The notes under the pieces: model-generated | The model's database searches: none | What the model was told of the DNA's origin: nothing | What the model saw: only the letters and a program-made list of their open reading frames with translations | Position numbers and translations under genes: made by a program | Source: an uncultured Pseudomonadales bacterium | Lineage (GTDB): Bacteria > Pseudomonadota > Gammaproteobacteria > Pseudomonadales > Porticoccaceae | NCBI GenBank assembly: GCA_943787675.1 | Contig: CALSNK010000007.1 | Coordinates: 1-64,000 of the forward strand | DNA: 64,000 nucleotides | Direction: 5' to 3' | In this document: positions 10,041 through 18,892 of the stretch, piece after piece | Numbering within the stretch: position 1 is the stretch's first letter | Layout of the letters: the number at the start of each line of letters is the position of its first letter

Positions 10041-13000
10041 ATGGCTGACAGCAACATCAAAAAAATTGGAAAGGTAATTAGTCGTTGGCTGTGGTTAACC
10101 GCAGCACTGCTAATTATCGGCACGGTTATTTTGGTGGTGATTGGCCGGCAGAGCATTAACAGTGTTGATGAACTACGTCCCGTTTTACAGCAACTGATCA
10201 CCGACAATGTCGGCATGCAGGTTCGCCTTGGTGAGATACAGGGTGAGTGGCCAAGACTGATTCCAATTCTCGATATTGAGAAAATTGAAATTATCAGCGA
10301 AGATCAAACGCCAGCCGTTGTGCTAGATCACGGCCGCGCCGATCTAGACCTCTTTAACAGTATTAAACATCTTAGCCCTATTTGGCGCGAGTTGGTCATC
10401 GACCAGTTAGCCATTACGATGGTTGAAGATGATACCGGTCGTTGGAGCCTAAAAGGCTTAAAAGGCGGTGCCGGTACAGATCTTAATATTATTCTCGACC
10501 CTCTATTTTATAGTCGTTCGATACGCCTGAGACTGGTGTTGATTAATCTTGAATTCTTCTCTGGTAAGCAGATGCAGGTGCGCGGCAATGACGTGACCTT
10601 AGAAAATGACGATGATTTTCATCGTGCTGAACTGTCTGTGCAGCTTGCAGATCAGCAGGCGAATGAAAATATTCCTGCCTATGTTTTGGTAGAAGGCTAT
10701 GGTGATCCCTCTGACCTAGAAGCCTTTCATGCGGATGGTTATTTTCGTTTAGAAAACTTTAATATTTCCAAGCCAATAGTGGGTCTATCTAAATCCTTAC
10801 TACCTGAATTATTTAACAACCTGACTGCTTTTGAAGCCAATGCCAGCGGTGAGATTTGGTTTGATATCCATCCTGGTGGCTCGCTAGATTTTGAAGGAAA
10901 TCTGGCGATTACGGAAATACCTCTCGACTGGTTGGCCGATGTTCCGCCTATTCAAAATCTCAGCACGGTACTTACCGGCTGGTTTACGCCTGGGTCCGAT
11001 TGGGGCACCCGGTTGCAGGGCTTTGATTTTGATTGGTCCGATACAGATATTGAGCCGCTGGATTTAGTGTTTAGCCAAAATTTGGGTTCCCACTGGCAGG
11101 ATTTTGATATTTCCATGAACCAGTTAGACCTGAAGGTAGTGTCTGATCTGCTGCGCGAGACTAAAATACCTGCGGAAAAAATTCTAGATACAATAGATAC
11201 GTTGCGACCCAGAGGAGAACTAAGTGCGCTGACTCTGGGGCACAATGAAGGCGGCTACTATGCCTCGGCTAATTTGGTTGATATTTCTACTCGGCCCTAT
11301 AAAGGTGCGCCGGGCGTAAAGCGTATTAATGGTTATCTCGAAGTGCAGGGATCAGGTGGCTTTTTTCATCTGGCAGATACAGATGGTTTTGAGGTATTTT
11401 TCCCCAAGCTTTATAAAGAGTATTTATTCGTCGAACAGTCTGAGGGTACCGTTTATGTAAACTGGCAGCCGGAGACATTGGTGGTGCGCAGTACCGCGAT
11501 GAAAACCACCGTCGACGCTGGCACCTCTAATATACTATTTTCGGTAGAGCAGCAGATCCCCGCCAACGGTGTTGTTCCCGAGGTAAATTTGGTTATCGGT
11601 GCCCGCGATATCGATGCGGCCTATATGAACAAATACCTGCCCTATACCACACCTGCCAAGTTATCTAACTGGCTGACCAGTGCCATATTGGCAGCGGATG
11701 TTAAAGAGCTAGGCATGCTGCTTCGTGCTGGCCCGCCACGAAAAAACAAAACCTCAAAAACCACCCAGCTATTGTTTAAAACAGAGGGCACAGACCTAAA
11801 TTATCATCCTGACTGGTTGGGGGCCCGCGATGTTAAGGCGCTGGTATTGGTAGACGATACCTATGTGGATGGCGTTGCTATGGGTGGCACTATTGGTGGT
11901 GTAGAGATAATATCAGCCAAGGCGATAACCGGTGACCCAGCGGTTGGGGCACAGCTATTGACCATAGATGCTCAGGTTAAAACCGGGCTCGGTGATGCTA
12001 TTTCTGCCTTAGCTCAGTCGCCCCTTCGCAACCAAATTGGACCCTTGGCAGATTGGCAGTATTCAGGTGATGCCGATGCTGAGCTACATTTAGAAATCCC
12101 GTTAAAACAAACTTCAGGTAAACCTATTTCTGGGGACTACCTTGTAAATGCCAATTTGCGTGGCGGGTCAATTGATATCCCAACTACCCCTATTAGTATC
12201 AGTCAGCTTGAGGGTGGGTTGAACTTCTCTGTAGCCGATGGCCTTTACTCAGAAAATATTACCGGAGAGTTTTGGCAGCAGCCCCTGAGCGCCAAACTGT
12301 TTAGAACGAGCAAACAACAGAAGGTCGCTATAAGCACAGCGATAGAGCCCGAGAGTCTTAGTAAGTTGGTTAAATTCCCCTGGACTAAGGTGCTAACTGG
12401 CACTATTCCTATCGAAGGCTTGCTGAGTATAAATGGCGCAGATGCACCTGGTAGTGGGGTGACATTGCAGCTGGTTAGTCAGATGGAAGCCTCTGAGATT
12501 AAGTTGCCAGCGCCCCTAACAAAAGTGGCTGGAGAGTCCAGAGCCTTAGATATTACCTTACATTTCGACCCGGATTTTCAGCGCTTGGAAGGGCGCGTTG
12601 GCGATCAGCTAGTCACCGATTTACGGTTTAATCAGAGCCAGATGACCCATGGTTTAGTCAGCTTTGATCGCTCAGTGTCTGTGCCTGAGGTAGGGGAGCT
12701 GTTGGTTGCTGGATATCTTCCCACCACAGATCTGGATTTGTGGAATCCGGTAGTGGCACTGTTTAGTGGTTCGTCAGAATCTAAGGTCGCAGCCTGGCAA
12801 CCGGTGTTCGATCTGGAATTTGATTATCTAAATCTGGCAAGCTTCAAATTGGAAAATATAGCTGCGCAGATTAGGTTAGCCGAGCAGGCGACTAATATTG
12901 CCTTCACCAGCGATCTTGCCGATGGGAAATTAGTATTACCCCTTGGATCAAGTCTGGTTCCCGGTCTTCACCTAACAAGACTGGCGTTGCCTAGTACTTT

Positions 13001-13997
13001 ACTCGAAGAAAAAATCGGTCAAAAGGGTATGGACCCTCGAACCTTTATTGCTGCCGACTTTTCAGTGGAACAGCTCTCTGTTGGTGATAAAGAATGGGGC
13101 GCACTGGCCTTTGAATTGCGCCCTGAAGTCTCAGGCGCTGCCTTTAATAATATCCTGGGCGATGTTTTTGGCCTGCGACCTGGACTGTTTACCGAAGAGC
13201 CGGACACAGAATTTTTCTGGCGCTACGACGGTGAAAATTATTCCAGCCGACTTATTGGTCCTGTTGGCGTAGACAATATTGGGGATTTGTTTACCGGTTT
13301 AAATATTCCCAGAGTTGCCGATAGCCAGTCTGGAAAAATGCTTTTTGATCTGTCCTGGCAGGACCAGCCCTGGAAAATTTCTAAAGAAAATATCACTGGC
13401 GACTTCCAAATTAATTTGCAAGATGGCAGTTTTTATACGTCGACTGGTGGTGCCGGTGCGGCACTAAAACTGGTTAGTCTGTTTAACTTTGCTAACTGGT
13501 TAAAGCGCTTGCAGCTCGATTTTTCTGATGTGACCAGCCAGAATCTTGCCTATAACGATCTGGTGGGCACCATTCGTTTCAATAATGGCATTGCCAGTCT
13601 GATTGATCCTCTAAGAATGAAAATGCCCTCTGGTCGTATGAATATGGGCGGTAATTTTGATTTAGTGAACGAACAGGTGGATGCCGAACTTGTGGCGACT
13701 CTGCCTGTGGCCACTAATCTACCCTGGGTCGTTGCATTGCTGGGTGGGGTGCCAGCTGCCGCTGGGGTTTATCTGACCAGCAAGTTGGTAGAGAAACAGG
13801 TCGACCGGCTGTCTAGTATTAGCTATACGCTGTCTGGTCCCTTTGATGATGTTGAAGTTGCTGTCGATAAAATTTTTGCCGCAGAGCTAAAGACAAGCGA
13901 TCAGACTAAAAACCCAAAGGCAGAAAAAAAGTCAGAAAAAAAATCAGAACCGGGAAAAGACCAGTCACTGACGCCTGAGGCTGAGGCTAATGAGTAA
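10041..13997 (+). CDS. yhdP: YhdP family AsmA-like inner-membrane protein (phospholipid transport)
   Basis: A 1318-residue protein with one N-terminal membrane helix (residues ~14-36, WLWLTAALLIIGTVILVVIG) followed by a long beta-rich periplasmic part and a DUF3971/AsmA-like C-terminal region. YhdP-type proteins are bridge-like proteins that move phospholipid to the outer membrane together with TamB and YdbH. The C-terminal ~45 residues are a charged Lys/Glu-rich tail (KNPKAEKKSEKKSEPGK). It follows rng by 9 bases and overlaps the next gene by 8. Confidence 0.92.
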   Translation: MADSNIKKIGKVISRWLWLTAALLIIGTVILVVIGRQSINSVDELRPVLQQLITDNVGMQVRLGEIQGEWPRLIPILDIEKIEIISEDQTPAVVLDHGRADLDLFNSIKHLSPIWRELVIDQLAITMVEDDTGRWSLKGLKGGAGTDLNIILDPLFYSRSIRLRLVLINLEFFSGKQMQVRGNDVTLENDDDFHRAELSVQLADQQANENIPAYVLVEGYGDPSDLEAFHADGYFRLENFNISKPIVGLSKSLLPELFNNLTAFEANASGEIWFDIHPGGSLDFEGNLAITEIPLDWLADVPPIQNLSTVLTGWFTPGSDWGTRLQGFDFDWSDTDIEPLDLVFSQNLGSHWQDFDISMNQLDLKVVSDLLRETKIPAEKILDTIDTLRPRGELSALTLGHNEGGYYASANLVDISTRPYKGAPGVKRINGYLEVQGSGGFFHLADTDGFEVFFPKLYKEYLFVEQSEGTVYVNWQPETLVVRSTAMKTTVDAGTSNILFSVEQQIPANGVVPEVNLVIGARDIDAAYMNKYLPYTTPAKLSNWLTSAILAADVKELGMLLRAGPPRKNKTSKTTQLLFKTEGTDLNYHPDWLGARDVKALVLVDDTYVDGVAMGGTIGGVEIISAKAITGDPAVGAQLLTIDAQVKTGLGDAISALAQSPLRNQIGPLADWQYSGDADAELHLEIPLKQTSGKPISGDYLVNANLRGGSIDIPTTPISISQLEGGLNFSVADGLYSENITGEFWQQPLSAKLFRTSKQQKVAISTAIEPESLSKLVKFPWTKVLTGTIPIEGLLSINGADAPGSGVTLQLVSQMEASEIKLPAPLTKVAGESRALDITLHFDPDFQRLEGRVGDQLVTDLRFNQSQMTHGLVSFDRSVSVPEVGELLVAGYLPTTDLDLWNPVVALFSGSSESKVAAWQPVFDLEFDYLNLASFKLENIAAQIRLAEQATNIAFTSDLADGKLVLPLGSSLVPGLHLTRLALPSTLLEEKIGQKGMDPRTFIAADFSVEQLSVGDKEWGALAFELRPEVSGAAFNNILGDVFGLRPGLFTEEPDTEFFWRYDGENYSSRLIGPVGVDNIGDLFTGLNIPRVADSQSGKMLFDLSWQDQPWKISKENITGDFQINLQDGSFYTSTGGAGAALKLVSLFNFANWLKRLQLDFSDVTSQNLAYNDLVGTIRFNNGIASLIDPLRMKMPSGRMNMGGNFDLVNEQVDAELVATLPVATNLPWVVALLGGVPAAAGVYLTSKLVEKQVDRLSSISYTLSGPFDDVEVAVDKIFAAELKTSDQTKNPKAEKKSEKKSEPGKDQSLTPEAEANE

Positions 13998-14823
13998 CCT
14001 TATCAATGTGGCGGCTATTCAACTTAAGCCAGCTTCATCCCTTGAAGATAATCTTACCGCTGCTGCGGCGCTGCTATTTGAGGCGGCTGCTGCTGGCGCC
14101 CAACTCGCTGTACTGCCCGAAAATTTCGCCCATTATGGTCAAAAAAATTTTACCGCTATCGGTCTTCAAGAATCGACAGACGATGGGCCAGTACGGCAGT
14201 TTCTAGCAGACCAGGCGCGGCTTAATGGTCTGTGGTTAGTGGGTGGAAGCCTTCCAGTGATAGATGCTGAGCCACTGCCTTTCGCCCGTTCACTGTTGTT
14301 TGATCCCGCTGGCAACGCTCTGGGCCAGTACGACAAGATCCACCTATTCGATGTGGATGTAGGCGCCGGTACTGAGCAGGCTAAGTGCTATAAGGAGTCC
14401 GATGACTTTGCACCGGGGACAGATCCTGTTGTTGCTGCGACGGCGCTGTGCACCTTGGGAATGACTGTCTGCTATGACCTTAGGTTTGCTGAGCTTTATC
14501 GAAAGCTTGCGGATGAGGGTGCTCAGGTAATCACTGTGCCTGCGGCCTTTACCGCCGCGACGGGCAAGGATCACTGGCAGGTATTACTGCGGGCTCGGGC
14601 CATTGAAAATCAAGTATTTGTGATTGGCGCCAATCTGGTTGATCGAGATCATCCGAGCCGTGGGCTCTGGGGTGGCAGCGCTATTATCGATCCTTGGGGA
14701 ACGGTATTGGCCAGCTTGGATGGGGATGAGTCTGGGGTTGTCACGGCTGAGATTGATTTAGGGATGATTGCTGAGTTGCGGGCGAAGATGCCTATTGGTG
14801 AGCATAGGAAGCTCTTTATCTAG
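13990..14823 (+). CDS. Nitrilase-superfamily carbon-nitrogen hydrolase (Nit1-like)
   Basis: A 277-residue C-N hydrolase with the full catalytic set: Glu44 (VLPENFAHYG), Lys116 (GQYDKIHLFD) and Cys161 (MTVCYDLRF). The FPAAFT-type VPAAFTAATGKDHW and LLRARAIENQVFVIGAN blocks fit the Nit branch, which deamidates damaged glutathione (2-oxoglutaramate-type amides). The exact substrate cannot be read from sequence. The gene overlaps yhdP. Its last codons (KLFI and stop) form the first unit of the tandem repeat that follows, and the expected next gene tldD is absent. Confidence 0.9.
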   Translation: MSNLINVAAIQLKPASSLEDNLTAAAALLFEAAAAGAQLAVLPENFAHYGQKNFTAIGLQESTDDGPVRQFLADQARLNGLWLVGGSLPVIDAEPLPFARSLLFDPAGNALGQYDKIHLFDVDVGAGTEQAKCYKESDDFAPGTDPVVAATALCTLGMTVCYDLRFAELYRKLADEGAQVITVPAAFTAATGKDHWQVLLRARAIENQVFVIGANLVDRDHPSRGLWGGSAIIDPWGTVLASLDGDESGVVTAEIDLGMIAELRAKMPIGEHRKLFI

Positions 14824-14971
14824 GGGACGCTGAGGGCTCTTTATCTAGGGGAGGCTGAGGGCTGTTTATCTAAAAGACGCTGAGGGCTCTTTATGCTCTT
14901 TATCTAGACGACGCTGAGGGCTCTTTATGTAGAAGAGGCTCAGGGCTCTTTATTTAGAAGCGGCTCAGGGC
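14812..14971. repeat. Six-copy 25-bp tandem repeat starting inside the nitrilase stop region
   Basis: The unit CTCTTTATCTAGGGGACGCT + GAGGG recurs six times (25 bp; the fourth copy carries an extra 9 bases, TGCTCTTTA). Units drift by a few bases: CTAAAAGAC, CTAGACGAC, GTAGAAGAG, TTTAGAAGCG. The first unit contains the last codons and TAG stop of the hydrolase gene, so the array seems to have grown from the gene's 3' end. It lies where tldD is found in related genomes. Confidence 0.9.
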
Positions 14972-15040
14972 TGATGTTTCTGGTTTGGTTTTTATAGGGA
15001 CGTTCAGGATTCCTTATTGCTTTCTTTATATCGTAAAAAC

Positions 15041-15547
15041 TTACTTTTCTGAAATGCCTCTTATATAGCTGAAGATTTTTCGACTTGCTGTTGGCGCTTT
15101 CTTTAGTTCTATTTCACGGTTGGCCTGACGCTGGAGATTACGTAGCTGCTGACGGTCACCGTCGGGGTAGGCTTCCATAAAGGCTTCTATGCCGTCGTGA
15201 CCCTCTTGAATAATACGATCTCGCCAATCTTCTAACTGTTTAAAATGCTGGCGATAGGTCTGGGACTGGTGGTCCATCATATCGAGGGTTTCTTGAATGA
15301 CATCGGTGTTTGAGATGCGCATCAATTTGCCGATATATTGCAGGTGGCGGCGCTTGGCTTCGCGGCTTTTTAGGCGGCGCGCTTCGTAGATAGCTTCTTT
15401 TAGATTTTCCGGCAGATCAAATTTCTGCAGCTTGCCCTCAGGCATCTCCACCAGCTGTTGGCCCATGGCCTGCAGTTTATGGCTGTCCCGCTTGAGTTGA
15501 GATTTGCTGGGGCCGTCGTAGTCGGGGTGTTCTAGTTCTTCAGTCAT
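15041..15547 (-). CDS. darP: DarP (YjgA), 50S ribosome-associated dual-action assembly factor
   Basis: A 168-residue all-helical DUF615 protein that binds late 50S precursors and helps 23S rRNA peptidyl-transferase-centre maturation. Characteristic stretches are GPSKSQLKRDSHKLQAMGQ near residue 12, EARRLKSREAKRRHLQYIGKLMR near 54-76, and ENLKEAI. The start overlaps the mgtE stop by one base. In Pseudomonas it sits between tldD and pmbA; here both neighbours are missing and it is coupled to mgtE. Confidence 0.93.
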   Translation of the reverse strand: MTEELEHPDYDGPSKSQLKRDSHKLQAMGQQLVEMPEGKLQKFDLPENLKEAIYEARRLKSREAKRRHLQYIGKLMRISNTDVIQETLDMMDHQSQTYRQHFKQLEDWRDRIIQEGHDGIEAFMEAYPDGDRQQLRNLQRQANREIELKKAPTASRKIFSYIRGISEK

Positions 15548-16887
15548 CAGATAAGGAATATCGCAGCTAGGCCTAGGAATGATACAAAACCCACGATATC
15601 AGTTACCGTGGTCAGAATTACCGTGCCCGCGAGGGCAGGGTCTATATTTAGTGAGCGCAACAGAATGGGTAATAATGTTCCGGTCAGGGCGGCGGCCATT
15701 AAATTAATGGCCATGGCTAGGCCGATAATAACGGCCATTATCCAGTCTCCAAACCACAGAGAAACGATGGCACCAACCACTAGGGCGTAGAGTAGGCCAT
15801 TTAGCGCGCCAACGGCAAATTCTTTGCTTAACAACCAGCTTAGGTTGCTGCGTTCAATCTGCCCCAATGCCATGCCGCGAATAACCACGGTGAGGGTTTG
15901 GCTGCCAGCTACGCCGCCCATGCTTGCGACTATCGGCATTAAAATCGCCAGTGCCACGACTTTCTCGAGTGTTTCTGCAAACAGGCTAATAGCGGTTGAG
16001 GCAATAATTGCGGTCACCAAATTAACACCCAACCAGGCGGCACGGCGAGGTGCGGTTCTGCCAATGGAGGAGAAGGTGTCTTCGGTATCACTCAAACCGG
16101 CCATAGCCAATAGCGAGTGGTCTGCGTCTTCGACAATAACGTCCACCACGTCATCAATCGTAATGCGGCCGAGCAGATGATTCTTGTCATCAATTACTGG
16201 CGCAGAGACTAAATCATGGCGTTGGAAAATTTGTGCCACATCGGAGTCTGTGAGGTTCACATGAATTGCCTGAACCTCGGTATTCATCACCTCTTTAACA
16301 TTGGTGTCCGGACTAGAGGTGAGCAGCTTGCCCAGGGGCATGGTACCGAGAAATATATCGTTGCGGCTGACCACAAAGAGATTGTCGGTAATGTCTGGAA
16401 GCTCTTCAAACCGGCGCAGATAACGCAACACAACATCGACATTGATGTCGGGTCGTATAGTGATAACTTCGGTGTCCATTAGACCACCGGCAGTATCCTC
16501 AGCGTAAGTAAGTACTGACTCTACCCGTTGACGATCCTGCCATGACATGGCCTTTAGCACTTCCGGAATCATCTGATTTGGCAGCTGCTGAAGGATATCT
16601 ACAATGTCATCGACGTCCAGACCTTCGGTGAGAGAGGCGACTTCTGCGCCATCCATTTCATTAAGAAATTCGGATTGAATCTCATCAGATAATTCTTGAA
16701 GTACCTCACCGGTATTATCTGGATCAACCAGTTCCCAGAGTATAAGGCGAAATTTTGGTGGGGCGGTTTCCAGCTGGTGAGCAATATCGGGTGGTGAGAG
16801 ATTGTTGAGGATATACCGAACCTGATTCAGTGTGCCTGAATCTATCGCTGTGCCTAATCGTGCAAGCAGGTTGGCTTTTGTGGTCAT
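15547..16887 (-). CDS. mgtE: MgtE-type magnesium transporter
   Basis: A 446-residue Mg2+ channel with the standard order: N-terminal MgtE_N superhelical domain (residues 1-~125), two CBS domains (~135-255), a plug helix, and five membrane helices (~280-446). The pore signature MPIVASMGGVAGSQTLTVVIRG is near residues 318-338. In this family cytosolic Mg2+ binds the N and CBS domains and closes the pore. It is cotranscribed with darP. No riboswitch is evident in the short region upstream. Confidence 0.93.
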   Translation of the reverse strand: MTTKANLLARLGTAIDSGTLNQVRYILNNLSPPDIAHQLETAPPKFRLILWELVDPDNTGEVLQELSDEIQSEFLNEMDGAEVASLTEGLDVDDIVDILQQLPNQMIPEVLKAMSWQDRQRVESVLTYAEDTAGGLMDTEVITIRPDINVDVVLRYLRRFEELPDITDNLFVVSRNDIFLGTMPLGKLLTSSPDTNVKEVMNTEVQAIHVNLTDSDVAQIFQRHDLVSAPVIDDKNHLLGRITIDDVVDVIVEDADHSLLAMAGLSDTEDTFSSIGRTAPRRAAWLGVNLVTAIIASTAISLFAETLEKVVALAILMPIVASMGGVAGSQTLTVVIRGMALGQIERSNLSWLLSKEFAVGALNGLLYALVVGAIVSLWFGDWIMAVIIGLAMAINLMAAALTGTLLPILLRSLNIDPALAGTVILTTVTDIVGFVSFLGLAAIFLI

Positions 16888-16962
16888 GAATATTTTCCCT
16901 AACTAAATCGCTGACAAGCGCTGCTGCATTTTAGCGGGCTATGCTACTGACTGATACCGAAA

Positions 16963-17232
16963 TTACTCGCCTTCACCAAAATAGTCGGCCAGCAGTGCAG
17001 TAATTTCTTGGCAGGCGGCCTGTTCGTCTGGGCCGTCAAATTCGAATATAAGTACTGTGCCCTGATTGGCCGCTAGCAGCATCAGAGACATAATACTTTT
17101 AGCGTCCACCAGAGATTCGTCTTTACCGGTGCGGATGCGACACTGGTGGTGGCCGGCGGCACTGGCGAGCTTGGTGGCTGCACGGGCGTGGAGTCCCAGT
17201 TTGTTGATAATGCTCAGTTCGCAGCGAATCAT
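16963..17232 (-). CDS. ptsO: HPr-like phosphocarrier NPr of the nitrogen PTS
   Basis: An 89-residue HPr-fold protein with the phosphorylated His15 in INKLGLHARAATK and the conserved Ser region DAKSIMSLMLLAA. It lies three bases after rapZ in the rpoN-hpf-ptsN-rapZ group, identifying it as NPr (ptsO), the carrier between EINtr and PtsN. No sugar PTS genes occur in the window. The phosphorelay is regulatory rather than for transport. Confidence 0.93.
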   Translation of the reverse strand: MIRCELSIINKLGLHARAATKLASAAGHHQCRIRTGKDESLVDAKSIMSLMLLAANQGTVLIFEFDGPDEQAACQEITALLADYFGEGE

Positions 17233-17235
17233 AGG

Positions 17236-18114
17236 TTATCTCTCCGGCGAATTATTGGTCGGGTATTGCTTATGAACTACCTGAACCAGCGGGTACGTTT
17301 TGCCGAAATGCTCAGCCAATCGGTTGGCAAGATACACAGACCGATGTTGACCGCCTGTACAGCCGATGGCGACAGTGAGGTAGCTGCGATTATTGTTCTG
17401 ATGCTTGGGGATCCAGCGAGTCAGAAAACCAATAATGTCGGCGAGCATCGAGGCGACATCGACCTGACTTTCCAAAAATTCAATAACCTGTGGATCATTG
17501 CCTGTGAATGGGCGCAGTTCAAGCTTCCAATGGGGGTTGGGCAGGCAGCGCACATCGAATACAAAGTCTGCATCGGAGGGCACACCACGCTTAAAGCCAA
17601 AGGATTCAAACAGAATGGCCATCTGCTCGGTGTCATGGGGCACCACAGTGCTTTTGATCAGATCGCGCAGCTGGTGCAGCGAAAGTCCTGAGGTGTCGAT
17701 ATTGCGATCGGCGATATCGGCAATCGGCGCCAGCAAGTCTTTTTCAAGATCGATGGCTTCTTTGAGGCTGACCGTACTGCTACTCAGTGGGTGTCTGCGT
17801 CGGGTTTCGCTGTAGCGGCGCATCAAATCACTGCGTCGCGACTGTAAAAACAACACATTGACCGAGATACCCCGGGCCTTAATAAGCTCGAGTTCTTCAG
17901 GTATCAGACTCAGATCACCCACCAGATTGCGGGCATCTATGCCTACGGCAAGTTTGAGATCGTCTTGGAGATTTTCCGACCTAAGTTTGTTGATCAGATC
18001 CGGTAGCAGGCTGACGGGAAGGTTATCAATACAGGTAAAGCCAACATCTTCAAGAATATTGAGGGCAGAGGTTTTTCCTGAGCCTGAGCGGCCACTGATC
18101 ACGACAAGACGCAT
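17236..18114 (-). CDS. rapZ: RNase adapter protein RapZ (P-loop)
   Basis: A 292-residue RapZ/YvcJ protein with a Walker A motif (VVISGRSGSGKTS, residues 4-16) and a C-terminal domain carrying GCTGGQHRSVYLANRL. In enterobacteria RapZ binds GlcN6P and directs RNase E to the sRNA GlmZ to control glmS. Whether a GlmZ-like RNA exists here is unknown. It lies two bases downstream of ptsN and three upstream of ptsO, consistent with one operon. Confidence 0.95.
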   Translation of the reverse strand: MRLVVISGRSGSGKTSALNILEDVGFTCIDNLPVSLLPDLINKLRSENLQDDLKLAVGIDARNLVGDLSLIPEELELIKARGISVNVLFLQSRRSDLMRRYSETRRRHPLSSSTVSLKEAIDLEKDLLAPIADIADRNIDTSGLSLHQLRDLIKSTVVPHDTEQMAILFESFGFKRGVPSDADFVFDVRCLPNPHWKLELRPFTGNDPQVIEFLESQVDVASMLADIIGFLTRWIPKHQNNNRSYLTVAIGCTGGQHRSVYLANRLAEHFGKTYPLVQVVHKQYPTNNSPER

Positions 18115-18116
18115 AA

Positions 18117-18584
18117 TTAGATTGATCGCTCCAGTTGAATAGCGGTATTAAAGAGCTCTTCATTGCTGCTGCACTGGCGGAGTGACTGACGAGATGATTC
18201 GTTCTGCAAAAGCGCCGCGACTCTGGCCAATGTGGCTAAGTGTTCGTCATTCTTTTCTTCCGGCACAACCAGAGCAAAAATAAGGTCAACGGGCTCATCG
18301 TCAATGGCATCAAAATCAACGGGCTTGCTGAGCCTTATTAAGCAGCCATGGATGCGTTTAAATCCGGGTGCGCGGCAATGGGGTATGGCAATGCCGTCCC
18401 CTATGCCAGTGCTGCCCAGCCGTTCCCGTGCAACAAGGCTGTGAAACAGAGTATCAGTTTGCTCTGCATCACCACCGAGTTGCTCAGTAATAAAGATGGA
18501 CAGGTTTTCGAGTACGCGTTTTTTACTGCCCCCCGGCAAGTTGCATTCGGTCATTGCCGGGGTAAGTACATCAGTAATTTTCAT
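18117..18584 (-). CDS. ptsN: Nitrogen-regulatory PTS EIIA component PtsN
   Basis: A 155-residue EIIA(Ntr) with the phospho-accepting His69 in GDGIAIPHCRAPG. It also has LFHSLVARERLGSTG and the C-terminal LIFALVVPEEKNDEHLATLA typical of this group. PtsN controls K+ transporters and other targets according to its phosphorylation by NPr. It lies nine bases after hpf and two before rapZ. Confidence 0.94.
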   Translation of the reverse strand: MKITDVLTPAMTECNLPGGSKKRVLENLSIFITEQLGGDAEQTDTLFHSLVARERLGSTGIGDGIAIPHCRAPGFKRIHGCLIRLSKPVDFDAIDDEPVDLIFALVVPEEKNDEHLATLARVAALLQNESSRQSLRQCSSNEELFNTAIQLERSI

Positions 18585-18592
18585 TGCAGGAG

Positions 18593-18880
18593 TTAATGGC
18601 CTCGATGTTTTTCTTTATGTTTGATCAGTTGGCGATCTAACTTATCGGTTAATGCGTCGATAGCTGCATACAGGTCAGTATGTTCAGCGATAGCGAAGAG
18701 ATCTCCGCCGCTAACGTGCACGGTGGCTTCAGCTTTCTGTTGGAGTTTATCGACAGTGAGTATTACGGAAGTACTGGTGATTTGTTCGTAGTGCCTTTCC
18801 AACTTGGAAAGTTTTGTAGTGACATACTCGCGAATTGGGTCAGTAACTTCTAAATGGTGTCCACTTATGGTCATTTGCAT
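18593..18880 (-). CDS. hpf: Ribosome hibernation-promoting factor (short HPF)
   Basis: A 95-residue short-form HPF/YfiA protein, a beta-alpha-beta-beta-beta-alpha fold that binds the 30S decoding centre and promotes 100S dimers in stationary phase. Visible are MQMTISGHHLEVTDPIREYV, KLSKLERHYEQITS and the C-terminal DLYAAIDALTDKLDRQLIKHKEKH. No long-form dimerisation tail is present. It lies twelve bases after rpoN on the same strand, the standard location. Confidence 0.95.
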   Translation of the reverse strand: MQMTISGHHLEVTDPIREYVTTKLSKLERHYEQITSTSVILTVDKLQQKAEATVHVSGGDLFAIAEHTDLYAAIDALTDKLDRQLIKHKEKHRGH

Positions 18881-18892
18881 GCAGTGCTCCTT

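Noticed and set aside
16888..16962. Mg2+ riboswitch upstream of mgtE
   Set aside because: The region between mgtE and npr is only 75 bases and shows no M-box-like structure.
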